From Magnetococcales bacterium (lineage in GTDB: Bacteria > Pseudomonadota > Magnetococcia > Magnetococcales > Magnetaquicoccaceae), in assembly GCA_011089965.1 (NCBI GenBank), contig JAANAU010000005.1:62001-126000 (forward strand): a stretch of DNA of 64,000 nt, in the 5' to 3' direction. Below are positions 18,881 to 26,762 of this stretch, in pieces. The notes under the pieces are model-generated. The model searched no databases. It was not told the DNA's origin and worked only from the letters and a program-made list of their open reading frames with translations. Every line of letters starts with the position of its first letter. Position 1 is the first letter of the stretch. A program made the translations under genes and the position numbers.

Positions 18881-19933
18881 CTATCCCAAACCCCGCGCCA
18901 ACCAGGGACCAACTTTTCCTGCCACAAAAAGCGGCAAATGCTTCCAGGCCGCAATCAACAACCGATATTTGGGATTCATGGGATTGACCTCTGGCAAAGC
19001 CGTACCCCCAACCAAACGATAACGATAATGCAACGGCTCCGGATCAAATCCATAATATCTCTTGAAATCAAACGACCCAGACCCCTTCTTGCTGCGCCCG
19101 AAATCAAACAAACTTGCGCCGCGTTCCGCTGCCAACCGCATCAACTCCCAATACATGAATGCCATGGCCCCACACCCACGCGCCTCAGGCCGCCCCCCTC
19201 CATAATAGGGCAACACCTGATCCCGAAAATAAAAACTCACCACCGCAGCCACCGCCCTCCCCCCCCGCTCAATCACCAATCCCTCACAATCATCCGCAAA
19301 CTCCTCCTGCAACAAAACAAACAATCTTCTCGAAAAGATCGGCGTACCCAGATTGCGCACACTCTCCGCATAAATATCAAAACAACGCCCCTGAATCCCC
19401 TCCGCACGCACCCCAACCAACCCATGTTGCACACCCCGCCGCACCTCGGCACGCTGCTTGCGCGGAATGGCCGCCAGATTGACCGCCGGATCCGGATCAA
19501 ACGACTTGCGAAAAGTATAATACAACTCCTTGGAACTCCACTCCGAACGACGCGGAACACAATTGCGACACTCCAACCAATCCACTCCCAACGTCACAGC
19601 CAAAGCTTCAGCATGCCCCTCCAAAGCCAAACGACTCTCTTCGTCGCTGGCAGCCACCCCCCCATACACACAAAATGGTAAAGAAACCAAAGAATGACCA
19701 AACAACAAAGTGCGTACCTGCACCAACGGCAACACCCCGCAAATCTCCACGCCCCGACGCGCCAACAAAAAATGACTGCGATGACCAAACGCCTCTTCGA
19801 TCACCCGTTTCCAACCCACCCGATGAAAAAAAGTCGCCTCCGGACAGGCCATCACAAACCGATCCCAGGCCGCCTCTTCTCCAGATGCCAAGGTTGTCAC
19901 CCGCACGCCGATCTGCCGCTCTGTTCCGCTCAT
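18881..19933 (-). CDS. FemAB-like acyltransferase of XrtA/PEP-CTERM exopolysaccharide clusters
   Basis: 350 residues with the double GNAT (FemAB-like) fold. Supporting segments: ATFFHRVGWKRVIEEAFGH near the N-terminus, LVSLPFCVYGGV, NLAAIPRKQRAEVRRG, then the second GNAT core with AVAAVVSFYF, MAFMYWELMRLAAERGASLFDFGRSKKGSGSFDFKRYYGF. These match the FemAB proteins found in exosortase-A clusters, whose substrate is not established. Start chosen at ATG 19933 because it forms an ATGA overlap with the deacetylase stop. The coding strand is strikingly G/T-rich and C-poor compared with its neighbours. Confidence 0.83.
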   Translation of the reverse strand: MSGTERQIGVRVTTLASGEEAAWDRFVMACPEATFFHRVGWKRVIEEAFGHRSHFLLARRGVEICGVLPLVQVRTLLFGHSLVSLPFCVYGGVAASDEESRLALEGHAEALAVTLGVDWLECRNCVPRRSEWSSKELYYTFRKSFDPDPAVNLAAIPRKQRAEVRRGVQHGLVGVRAEGIQGRCFDIYAESVRNLGTPIFSRRLFVLLQEEFADDCEGLVIERGGRAVAAVVSFYFRDQVLPYYGGGRPEARGCGAMAFMYWELMRLAAERGASLFDFGRSKKGSGSFDFKRYYGFDPEPLHYRYRLVGGTALPEVNPMNPKYRLLIAAWKHLPLFVAGKVGPWLARGLG

Positions 19934-20805
19934 GCAGATCCATCCCGCAACAACGAAGCATACACCCGCTCCATACGCTCCCAACAAAAATCCCTCAGCA
20001 ACATGTCAAGCCTCCCTTCCATGCGCCGCAAATTGAGATAATGGCGCACCCGCGTCTTCCACCCGATTCCAGCCACACGAGGTTGATCCGGATCCAACTC
20101 CCATGGATGAAAATAAAAGGGACCAGGCTGCTCATCCAATTTCTGCACACGCTGCCATGCCCACCTGGAAAACCAGTAGGGATAAAGCCGGAAAAATCCC
20201 CCACCCCCACAAGGAAAACAACGCCCACCCATGGGCAACGTGGCTACCGGAATCTCCACAATCCCCTGCCCCGCCACGCCACTCGGCCAGAATGGCCCGC
20301 GTGGCGCCTCAGGCCAACCATACAGGTCATGCCTGATTGGATAGACACTAGAACTATACTTGTAACCAGCCCCGTTCAAAACATCAAAAGCCCACGGATT
20401 CCTCTTGCCAATCGAATAGGTTGAAGCACGATATCCCCGTACAGCCACACCACCCACCTCTTCCAGGATGTCGCGGGACCGACGCGCATCGGCCAAAAAT
20501 TCCTCCGGACTTTGTTGGGTGACCCGGATATGCTCCATGCCATGACTGGCCAATTCATGACCAGAGGCCACGATGGCACGCACCAGATCCGGATGATGTT
20601 GCGCCACCCAACCCAAGACAAAAAATGTGGCCTTCACCTCATGACGGGCCAAGAGATTCAATACACGCCAAGTGCTCTCTGCCACCCGACCTGACAACCG
20701 ATCCCACTGCTGACGCTCAATGTAGGGAGCCAGAGCGGCAACCTGGAAATACTCCTCAACATCCACAGTCAGGGCATTGCAGGGCTTGACCACTGAAGCA
20801 ACCAT
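19930..20805 (-). CDS. Polysaccharide deacetylase (XrtA-type, DUF3473)
   Basis: 291-residue NodB-fold deacetylase. Motif 1 LTVDVEEYF (catalytic base and first metal Asp), motif 2 SHGMEH (metal histidines), motif 3 RGYRASTYS; the C-terminal part with FYFHPWELDPDQPR is the DUF3473 extension typical of deacetylases in PEP-CTERM/XrtA clusters. It likely removes acetyl groups from the exported polysaccharide or a precursor. No signal peptide is seen. It starts 3 bp after the tyrosine kinase gene and overlaps the FemAB-like gene by 4 bp, so the three are translationally coupled. Confidence 0.9.
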   Translation of the reverse strand: MVASVVKPCNALTVDVEEYFQVAALAPYIERQQWDRLSGRVAESTWRVLNLLARHEVKATFFVLGWVAQHHPDLVRAIVASGHELASHGMEHIRVTQQSPEEFLADARRSRDILEEVGGVAVRGYRASTYSIGKRNPWAFDVLNGAGYKYSSSVYPIRHDLYGWPEAPRGPFWPSGVAGQGIVEIPVATLPMGGRCFPCGGGGFFRLYPYWFSRWAWQRVQKLDEQPGPFYFHPWELDPDQPRVAGIGWKTRVRHYLNLRRMEGRLDMLLRDFCWERMERVYASLLRDGSA

Positions 20806-20808
20806 GCA

Positions 20809-21750
20809 CTACCGCTCTTTCCGACCAAACAGCCGCGACCAGAGTCCGGGTTTCGGAGGCGGGGCTTCCGGCTCCTGGCCATACCCCCCCCCATATCCGC
20901 CATATTTTCCGCCATAACCGCCATAACCGCCATATTTCCCGCCATAACCGCCATAACCGCCATAACCGCCATAACCACCATAACCGCCATAACCGCCATA
21001 ACCGCCATAACCGCCATAACCGTAATAGTAACTGCCGCCCACTCCTCGTTTGCGGAACTTGTTCAGCACCAGACCGACAATATCCGGGTTATCCAGTTGT
21101 TCCAAGGCATCTTTCACGGCAAATTGTGGTGTTCTTTCCGCTTCGACCACCATCACGATCTGACCCATATTGCGTGCCAGCTCACGCGCCTCTGTGGTCA
21201 CCAGCAGTGGCGGGGAATCAAACAGCACGATCCGGTCGGGACTGTCGGCCAACTGTTTGATCAAAATGCGCATATTCTCGCTGGCCAACAGTTCTGTGGC
21301 ATGCTGATGGCGTCGTCCGGAAGGGAGCAGAGTCAATTTCGGCACATTGGTCTTGATCAAAACATCCGAATAACTCTCCACCTTGCCCAACAAACAGTCG
21401 ATCAATCCCACCTTGGCCTTGAACCCGAGAATGCGCGCCACCGAAGGTTTGGCCACATCCCCATCCACCAGCAACACGTTGACATCCATTTCAGCAGCCA
21501 GGCTGATGGCCAGATTGATCGCCGTAAAGGTCTTGCCCTCTTTGGGAAAGGCGCTGGTCACCATGATCATGCGCCCATTGACCACACGCTCATTCTCTTT
21601 GCCGATGGCATTGAGCAACAAGGGGCGTTTGATCACCCGGTACTCTTCGGCCATCACGCTGCGACCGGAGTCCGGGGTCAACACCCCTTTGGCGCGCAAC
21701 CGTTCAAAATCCAGGACGACCTTTTTATGGATATTGGCAAAATCACTCAT
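20809..21750 (-). CDS. Exopolysaccharide tyrosine autokinase (BY-kinase) with Gly-Tyr repeat tail
   Basis: About 313 residues from ATG 21750 (a TTG two codons earlier is the alternative). BY-kinase ATPase domain: Walker A TSAFPKEGKTFTAINLA, Walker A' LLVDGDVAKPSVARIL, Walker B IVLFDSPPLL. These kinases control polymer length together with the chain-length protein, here encoded directly upstream. Autophosphorylation occurs on a C-terminal tyrosine cluster; in this protein it has grown into a Gly-Gly-Tyr tail with about 18 tyrosines (residues roughly 240-290), followed by EAPPPKPGLWSRLFG. It lacks the membrane domain, as in CpsD/XrtA-type kinases. Confidence 0.9.
   Translation of the reverse strand: MSDFANIHKKVVLDFERLRAKGVLTPDSGRSVMAEEYRVIKRPLLLNAIGKENERVVNGRMIMVTSAFPKEGKTFTAINLAISLAAEMDVNVLLVDGDVAKPSVARILGFKAKVGLIDCLLGKVESYSDVLIKTNVPKLTLLPSGRRHQHATELLASENMRILIKQLADSPDRIVLFDSPPLLVTTEARELARNMGQIVMVVEAERTPQFAVKDALEQLDNPDIVGLVLNKFRKRGVGGSYYYGYGGYGGYGGYGGYGGYGGYGGYGGYGGKYGGYGGYGGKYGGYGGGYGQEPEAPPPKPGLWSRLFGRKER
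20895..21030 (-). repeat. 9-bp coding tandem repeat encoding Gly-Gly-Tyr
   Basis: Plus-strand unit CCGCCATAA repeats nearly perfectly, giving GGY on the minus strand, with two interruptions that add lysine (GGKY). The repetition at DNA level makes copy number prone to slippage, which would change the number of phosphorylatable tyrosines. Confidence 0.88.
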
Positions 21751-21856
21751 CCGCAATCAACCTTGGGTTCGTGAAACGCAAGCCACACCGAACGATCACT
21801 CAGGAGCTTATGGAAAATTTCTCCAGCTTTTCAGCCATGAGTGAATCCGCACCATT

Positions 21857-22037
21857 AAGGGTCCAGGGGGGTTACCCCCCTGGTGGGGTCCAGGGGCAAA
21901 GCCCCTGGTGGGGTTTGGGGCGAAGCCCCAAGAAAAAAAAATCACCTGTTCCAAATTGATTTTGGTTTAAAACATAAAAACATGAAAACCCTGGGGGATG
22001 AATCCCCCAGATCCCCCTCTTTTTTTCAATCATTGGA
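21857..22037 (-). repeat. Modular palindromic intergenic repeat, copy E
   Basis: Reverse orientation, between the kinase gene and the end of the chain-length gene. Hairpins CCAGGGGGGTTACCCCCCTGG, CCAGGGGCAAAGCCCCTGG and TTGGGGCGAAGCCCCAA are followed by the A/T spacer and then CTGGGGGATGAATCCCCCAG and a T-run near 22020. It mixes hairpins of both right-module types. Confidence 0.84.
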
Positions 22038-22039
22038 TA

Positions 22040-23614
22040 TCACAACGTGGGCACAAAATAAAACACGGCACCAAACAAGAAAAACAGTCCTCCCAATACA
22101 AGAAAATAGACCAGATTGGAATGCCCCCAACGCCCTACAATCCCTTCGTCCACCATGGAGACCATGCCCAACACCGGCAACCCCAACACCCGCTTCATGG
22201 AGGCCGGAGAGTCAAAGACCGGACGAATCACCGATAAAAACAGAGCCAAAGCCAAACCCGCCAACAGCCCACCGATCAACACGACCGTCGAAAAAAGCGG
22301 ACGATTCGGACCAACGGGCCGACGTGGGGTATAGGGACGATCCAGCACCTTGAAACGGACAAACCGACTCAGATCCTCTTCCAGTTCTCCACGTTCGCGC
22401 GCCTTGCTCTCCTGTTGCAACATGGCGGCCATCTCTTCCTGAATCATGGTCAAACGTGTTTGCAGACGACTGTATTCATTTTCAATCGCTGGCAAGGAAC
22501 TCTCCTGGGACTTGAGCCGTTTCAGGTGGGCCTCGGTTTCATTGAGCCGGGCACGCACACTGGCCAGTTCCACTTCCAGCTTGCTGGCCGTCATTTTGAG
22601 ATTGCGATACACCGGATTGGCCTCCAACTCCCAGGAGGTGGAATCATCGGCATTGGTGCGCTGACGACCCATCTTCTCTTGACGGAGCTGTTCCTGCTGG
22701 GCAATGGCCTGACGCAGGGCGATCACTTCGGCATGGCTCTCCGTATACAGGGGCAGTCTGCGTCCACCCTTGACATAATGCTTGCTCATCAGATCTTTGA
22801 GCTGTTGATTCAGGGCTTCGATCTGCCGGTCCTGCTCTTCGGTCGGCGAGGTTGTCCCCTGTTCGATCCCCTGCATTTGCCGCCTGACCTCATCGCGACT
22901 CTGTTCCACCTCTTTCAACTTGGCCTGATGGGCCTCGATGGCACGGTTGATGCGGCTGATACGCGCATAATACCCCCCACCCTCTTTTTCCGGAATCAGA
23001 TCCAGGTTTTTGTTCTTGAACTCCTGCAACTTCAGAGTGGCATCCGCCACCTTGGCTTCATAATCCGCGATCCGTTTTTTCAGATACTCTTCCGCAGTCC
23101 GGGCCGTGCCTCCCCCTTCGCCGGACAAGGTATCCATGGGCAGACGATCCAGAATCACCTCCACCACCTGACGGGTGACTTCGGGATTGTTGTGACGATG
23201 GGTGATGCGGTACAGCCCGTCACCCGTGGAAGCCACGGAGATCTGGGCACGCAATTGATTCATGATCTCCTGGCGATCCTGTTCATTATGGGCGGCAAAC
23301 GACAAATCGGTCTGCTGAATCACATGGCTCAGGGTTTGCTGGCTCAACAGGTTGTTCAACACCCGATGGGCCTCGCGGCTCACATCGATCACCTGTTTGG
23401 TACGGGAGAGAAAATCCGCGATCTCCTGTCTGGGATCCTCGATTTTCACCGTGGCCACTGCCAGGTACTGATCCTGCATCACCGCCACCGACACCCAGCC
23501 AGAGATGCATACAAACCAAGCCAATCCCACCAGATGCCACCGGTGACGCCACATACCGCGGGCGTGCAGGATCAACTGAAAATAGATATCCCGAAAACCG
23601 AATTCCTGCTGCAT
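22040..23614 (-). CDS. Polysaccharide chain-length determinant (Wzz/GumC-like, XrtA-type)
   Basis: 524 residues from ATG 23614 (MQQEFGFRDIYFQL); a much longer reading from TTG 23848 would overlap the preceding gene. Wzz-type architecture: first membrane segment near residues 28-48, a long periplasmic part with coiled coil (about 190-420; many Lys/Glu/Gln, e.g. AKLKEVEQSRDEVRRQMQ), a PxxP-type region before the second membrane segment (VGPNRPLFSTVVLIGGLLAG), and an extra C-terminal hydrophobic segment. It partners the BY-kinase encoded downstream to set polymer length. Confidence 0.88.
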   Translation of the reverse strand: MQQEFGFRDIYFQLILHARGMWRHRWHLVGLAWFVCISGWVSVAVMQDQYLAVATVKIEDPRQEIADFLSRTKQVIDVSREAHRVLNNLLSQQTLSHVIQQTDLSFAAHNEQDRQEIMNQLRAQISVASTGDGLYRITHRHNNPEVTRQVVEVILDRLPMDTLSGEGGGTARTAEEYLKKRIADYEAKVADATLKLQEFKNKNLDLIPEKEGGGYYARISRINRAIEAHQAKLKEVEQSRDEVRRQMQGIEQGTTSPTEEQDRQIEALNQQLKDLMSKHYVKGGRRLPLYTESHAEVIALRQAIAQQEQLRQEKMGRQRTNADDSTSWELEANPVYRNLKMTASKLEVELASVRARLNETEAHLKRLKSQESSLPAIENEYSRLQTRLTMIQEEMAAMLQQESKARERGELEEDLSRFVRFKVLDRPYTPRRPVGPNRPLFSTVVLIGGLLAGLALALFLSVIRPVFDSPASMKRVLGLPVLGMVSMVDEGIVGRWGHSNLVYFLVLGGLFFLFGAVFYFVPTL

Positions 23615-23655
23615 GTTTCCGATCCATGCCTGATTGAAACGAATCAATACGCGGT

Positions 23656-25098
23656 TCAGCTGCCCTGGCGGGTGCGTTCCGGCCTTGGCCCCGAGGCCCC
23701 ATGTCCGAAGAGTACCACTTCCACCGTATGAATCAATACCAACAGATCCAAAAACAGACTGTGATTTTTCACATAGTATAAATCGTACTTCAACTTCTCC
23801 ACCGCATCTTCCTCGGAAGCCCCATATCCATACCGGATCTGCGCCCAACCCGTAATGCCCGGCTTGACCCGCAACCGTTCGGCATAATAAGGGATTCTGG
23901 TTTTAAGAACCGCCACGAACTCCGGGCGTTCCGGGCGCGGCCCCACCAGACTCATCTCTCCTTTCAGCACATTGATGAACTGGGGTAATTCATCGATACG
24001 GCTCCTGCGTATGACATGGCCCACCCGCGTAATCCGACTGTCGTTCTGGACCGCCCAACGCGCCACACCATCCTGTTCAGCATCCGTGCGCATGCTGCGG
24101 AATTTCATCACCTGAAAAATCTTTCCCCCATATCCGACCCGCTGTTGGCTGTACAGAACCGGCCCGCGTCCACCGCTTTCGATCAGAATGGCCAAAGCCA
24201 CCAACAACATCACCGGAGCCGTGAACAATACCAGCAACAGGCTGATGGAGATATCGAAAGATTTCTTGACCACCTCGCTCCACGGCTCACGATACAGTCC
24301 ATCCGAATGAAACAGCCACCAGTTGGAATCCATGAATTCGGTCAGGATCATGTGACGTTCGCGTTCAAAAAATTCCTGCACATCCATGATCCGGATCCCG
24401 CGACTCTTGCACTCTTGCATCTCATCCAGATACAAACCCGGAAACGGTTTGTCCAAGGCGATGATCACCTCGTTGACATCCAGGGCTTCGGCGTAGTCGT
24501 ACAACTCGCGCGTATCCCAAATGATCCGTTCCGCATCCACCCTGATCGGATGGCCCGGAACCGGCCAGTATCCCATCAGCAGGCAATCCGACTGACCGCC
24601 AGACCTCTTTCTCAACGCTTCCGTGAGGATCCGGGCACGCTCTCCCGTGCCGAACAACAATACCCGGCGTGTGAGCAAATCCCGGTCCAACACGAACCGG
24701 AAAAAAAAATAACGTACACACAACACCAGCAACAGATTGTACATCAATGCATACCCAAAGGCACCCCGTCCGATGAACAGATCCGGAAACACATAAAACA
24801 GCATGCTCATGGCCACAATACCCACCACGAAACTCAAACCCACATGCAACAGTTCCCCGGATCCACCCTCGTCCATCAAACGCTGATAGCGCCCCATGGC
24901 CCCCAGGCTGGTCACAATCACCAGGGCAAAAAAGATCGCCTTGGGCAACAGCATCTCACCGTGAATCTCGTCATGATGCTCCCAGCCGGAAAAGCGGGTC
25001 GCCACTCCGGCATAGACCGAAGCAATCGCCAGCAACAGATCCACAGCCAGCAACACCAGCGACCAACGATGCAGATAATGACGAAAAATGCGAATCAC
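23656..25098 (-). CDS. XrtA-type undecaprenyl-phosphate sugar transferase
   Basis: About 480 residues from GTG 25098. N-terminal membrane segments (about 10-30, 45-65, 78-98, 105-125), a central CoA-binding/Rossmann-like region (RRVLLFGTGERARILTEAL) and the C-terminal bacterial sugar transferase domain: KKSFDISISLLLVLFTAPVM, then SQQRVGYGGKIFQVMKFRSM and RPERPEF and GITGWAQIRYGYG. This matches the family that loads the first sugar on undecaprenyl phosphate in exosortase-A clusters. Upstream in-frame ATG codons exist, but the family starts close to the chosen GTG. It is first gene of the leftward operon. Confidence 0.87.
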   Translation of the reverse strand: MIRIFRHYLHRWSLVLLAVDLLLAIASVYAGVATRFSGWEHHDEIHGEMLLPKAIFFALVIVTSLGAMGRYQRLMDEGGSGELLHVGLSFVVGIVAMSMLFYVFPDLFIGRGAFGYALMYNLLLVLCVRYFFFRFVLDRDLLTRRVLLFGTGERARILTEALRKRSGGQSDCLLMGYWPVPGHPIRVDAERIIWDTRELYDYAEALDVNEVIIALDKPFPGLYLDEMQECKSRGIRIMDVQEFFERERHMILTEFMDSNWWLFHSDGLYREPWSEVVKKSFDISISLLLVLFTAPVMLLVALAILIESGGRGPVLYSQQRVGYGGKIFQVMKFRSMRTDAEQDGVARWAVQNDSRITRVGHVIRRSRIDELPQFINVLKGEMSLVGPRPERPEFVAVLKTRIPYYAERLRVKPGITGWAQIRYGYGASEEDAVEKLKYDLYYVKNHSLFLDLLVLIHTVEVVLFGHGASGPRPERTRQGS

Positions 25099-25514
25099 GT
25101 TGCAGTCACCGTGATCAAGAGGAAGCAAGGCAACACGACAACCCCGGATCATGAAGCATGGTTGACACAGACAACCAAACCAGCCGGCAGCCATCTATCT
25201 TTCATAAATCGATTCACGCCATTGTATCCTGTTCCACTGGCAGCTGGTCAAGCACTTCCTGAATCCATGAACACATGACCGCTTGATCCGTGATTTCCAA
25301 AACCCGCAGCAGCCATGCCCCAGGCAGAGCTGCGTCACCATCATCTTGACATGCCCGTCGGATGCCGACAAGTGTCTGGTGCAAAGAAGCACGCCCAACC
25401 CGCACACCATCCACGGCCAAAAGCATTGACGCACATCCTCAATTAAGACAAGATAGGCTCCGGTTCCACCACCCCCCACCATTTCCGCCGCCACCGCATT
25501 TCCCAGAGTGAACC
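25099..25514. other. Divergent intergenic region of the exopolysaccharide cluster
   Basis: 416 bp between the leftward operon (sugar transferase) and the rightward glycosyltransferase gene. It should hold both promoters, but I could not assign a convincing -35/-10 or sigma-54 -24/-12 pair. A possible short gene lies within it at 25214-25426. Confidence 0.5.
25214..25426 (-). CDS. Possible small protein, 70 residues
   Basis: Open frame of 70 codons from ATG 25426 with GAGGA about 10 bases upstream. The product (begins MLLAVDGVRVGRASLHQT, ends VEQDTMA) is of mixed composition, without membrane segment or recognised domain. It would lie just upstream of the sugar transferase gene on the same strand. 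A second frame covering the same bases is also open, so coding status is uncertain. Confidence 0.3.
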   Translation of the reverse strand: MLLAVDGVRVGRASLHQTLVGIRRACQDDGDAALPGAWLLRVLEITDQAVMCSWIQEVLDQLPVEQDTMA

Positions 25515-26762
25515 ATGCGCATTCTGCATATCCTCGATCACTCCGCACCTCTGCAAAGCGGCTATGTCTCTCGCACTTTGGCCATTCTCAAGCAACAACG
25601 AAACCTTGGCTGGGAAACCGCCCATTTGACCGGACCCAAACACCCGGCAACCCCAATGCCCTCTGAAATGGCCGAAGGTCTGCTCTTTCATCGCACCCCG
25701 GCATCCTGGTCCCGGCTGACCCGTATCCCTTTGTGCGATCCACTGCTGGTGGTCTCCGCCCTGAAAAAACAACTCCTGCAACTGGCCCGCACCTGGCAAC
25801 CGGACATCCTGCATGCCCACTCCCCGCTGCTCAATGGTCTGGCAGCCCTCGCCGTGGGCAGAGCACTCCAACTGCCTGTCCTCTATGAAGTCCGCGCCTT
25901 CTGGGAAGATGCTGCCGCCAGTCACGGTACGGCCCATCCCAACGGCCCACGCTACCACCTGACACGCAGGCTGGAAACATACGTCATGCAGAAGGCCGAT
26001 GCGGTCACGGTCATCTGCGACGGATTGCGCCAGGAGTTGATCACGCGCGGCATAGCCCCACACAAGATCACCACCATTCCCAATGCCGTGGCGTTGGAAC
26101 GCTTTGCCCCCCAACCCCCAACCATTGCCTCACCCTGGCCAACCATCGACACCACCGGACGCACGGTTTTGGGGTATATCGGTTCCTTTTACAGCTATGA
26201 GGGACTCGCATTGCTGCTGGAGGCCCTGCCAGCCATCCGCGCCCGACACCCGGACATCCTTTTGGTCCTGGTCGGAGGCGGTCCGGAAGAACAACCGTTG
26301 CGCCAGATGGTCAAGCAACTTGGCCTGGAGTCCACCGTTCACTTTACCGGTCGTCTCCCTCCAGAATGCATGCCAGCCTGTCATGCCCACATGGATCTGA
26401 TGCTGTTTCCCCGTCTCCCGATGCGACTCACCCACCTGGTCACCCCGCTGAAACCTCTGGAGGCCATGGCCTCACGACGACTCGTGGTCGCCTCGGATGT
26501 CGGCGGACACCAGGAACTGATCTCCCATGGCCAGACCGGATTCCTGTTTCCGGCTGGCCAGGGTCAGGCACTGGCTGCCACGGTCAACTCCCTGCTCGAC
26601 CAACGCGCGCAATGGGAACCGATCCTTGAAAACGCTCTCCGGTTTGTCCGCTCCGAACGCACCTGGAGCGCCAGTGTGGCACGCTATCAACCGGTCTATG
26701 CCCGCCTTGCCCCCATGGCCCAACGCTCACCCGACCCGATCCTGGAAGGATCTTCATCATGA
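25515..26762 (+). CDS. GT4-type glycosyltransferase, exosortase-A-associated
   Basis: 415-residue GT-B-fold enzyme. The N-terminal MRILHILDHSAPLQSGYVSRT segment is characteristic of the glycosyltransferases of PEP-CTERM/XrtA clusters. The C-terminal GT4 core shows LGYIGSFYSYEGLALLLEA, LVGGGPEE, VHFTGRLPPE and the donor-binding EAMASRRLVVASDVGGHQELI. It probably adds a sugar to the lipid-linked repeat unit in the cytoplasm. The stop overlaps the following ATG (ATGA), so the two are coupled. Confidence 0.88.
   Translation: MRILHILDHSAPLQSGYVSRTLAILKQQRNLGWETAHLTGPKHPATPMPSEMAEGLLFHRTPASWSRLTRIPLCDPLLVVSALKKQLLQLARTWQPDILHAHSPLLNGLAALAVGRALQLPVLYEVRAFWEDAAASHGTAHPNGPRYHLTRRLETYVMQKADAVTVICDGLRQELITRGIAPHKITTIPNAVALERFAPQPPTIASPWPTIDTTGRTVLGYIGSFYSYEGLALLLEALPAIRARHPDILLVLVGGGPEEQPLRQMVKQLGLESTVHFTGRLPPECMPACHAHMDLMLFPRLPMRLTHLVTPLKPLEAMASRRLVVASDVGGHQELISHGQTGFLFPAGQGQALAATVNSLLDQRAQWEPILENALRFVRSERTWSASVARYQPVYARLAPMAQRSPDPILEGSSS

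Noticed and set aside
20883-21040. CRISPR-like array of short repeats
   Set aside because: The 9-bp units are contiguous, have no spacers and translate to an in-frame Gly-Gly-Tyr tail of the tyrosine kinase.
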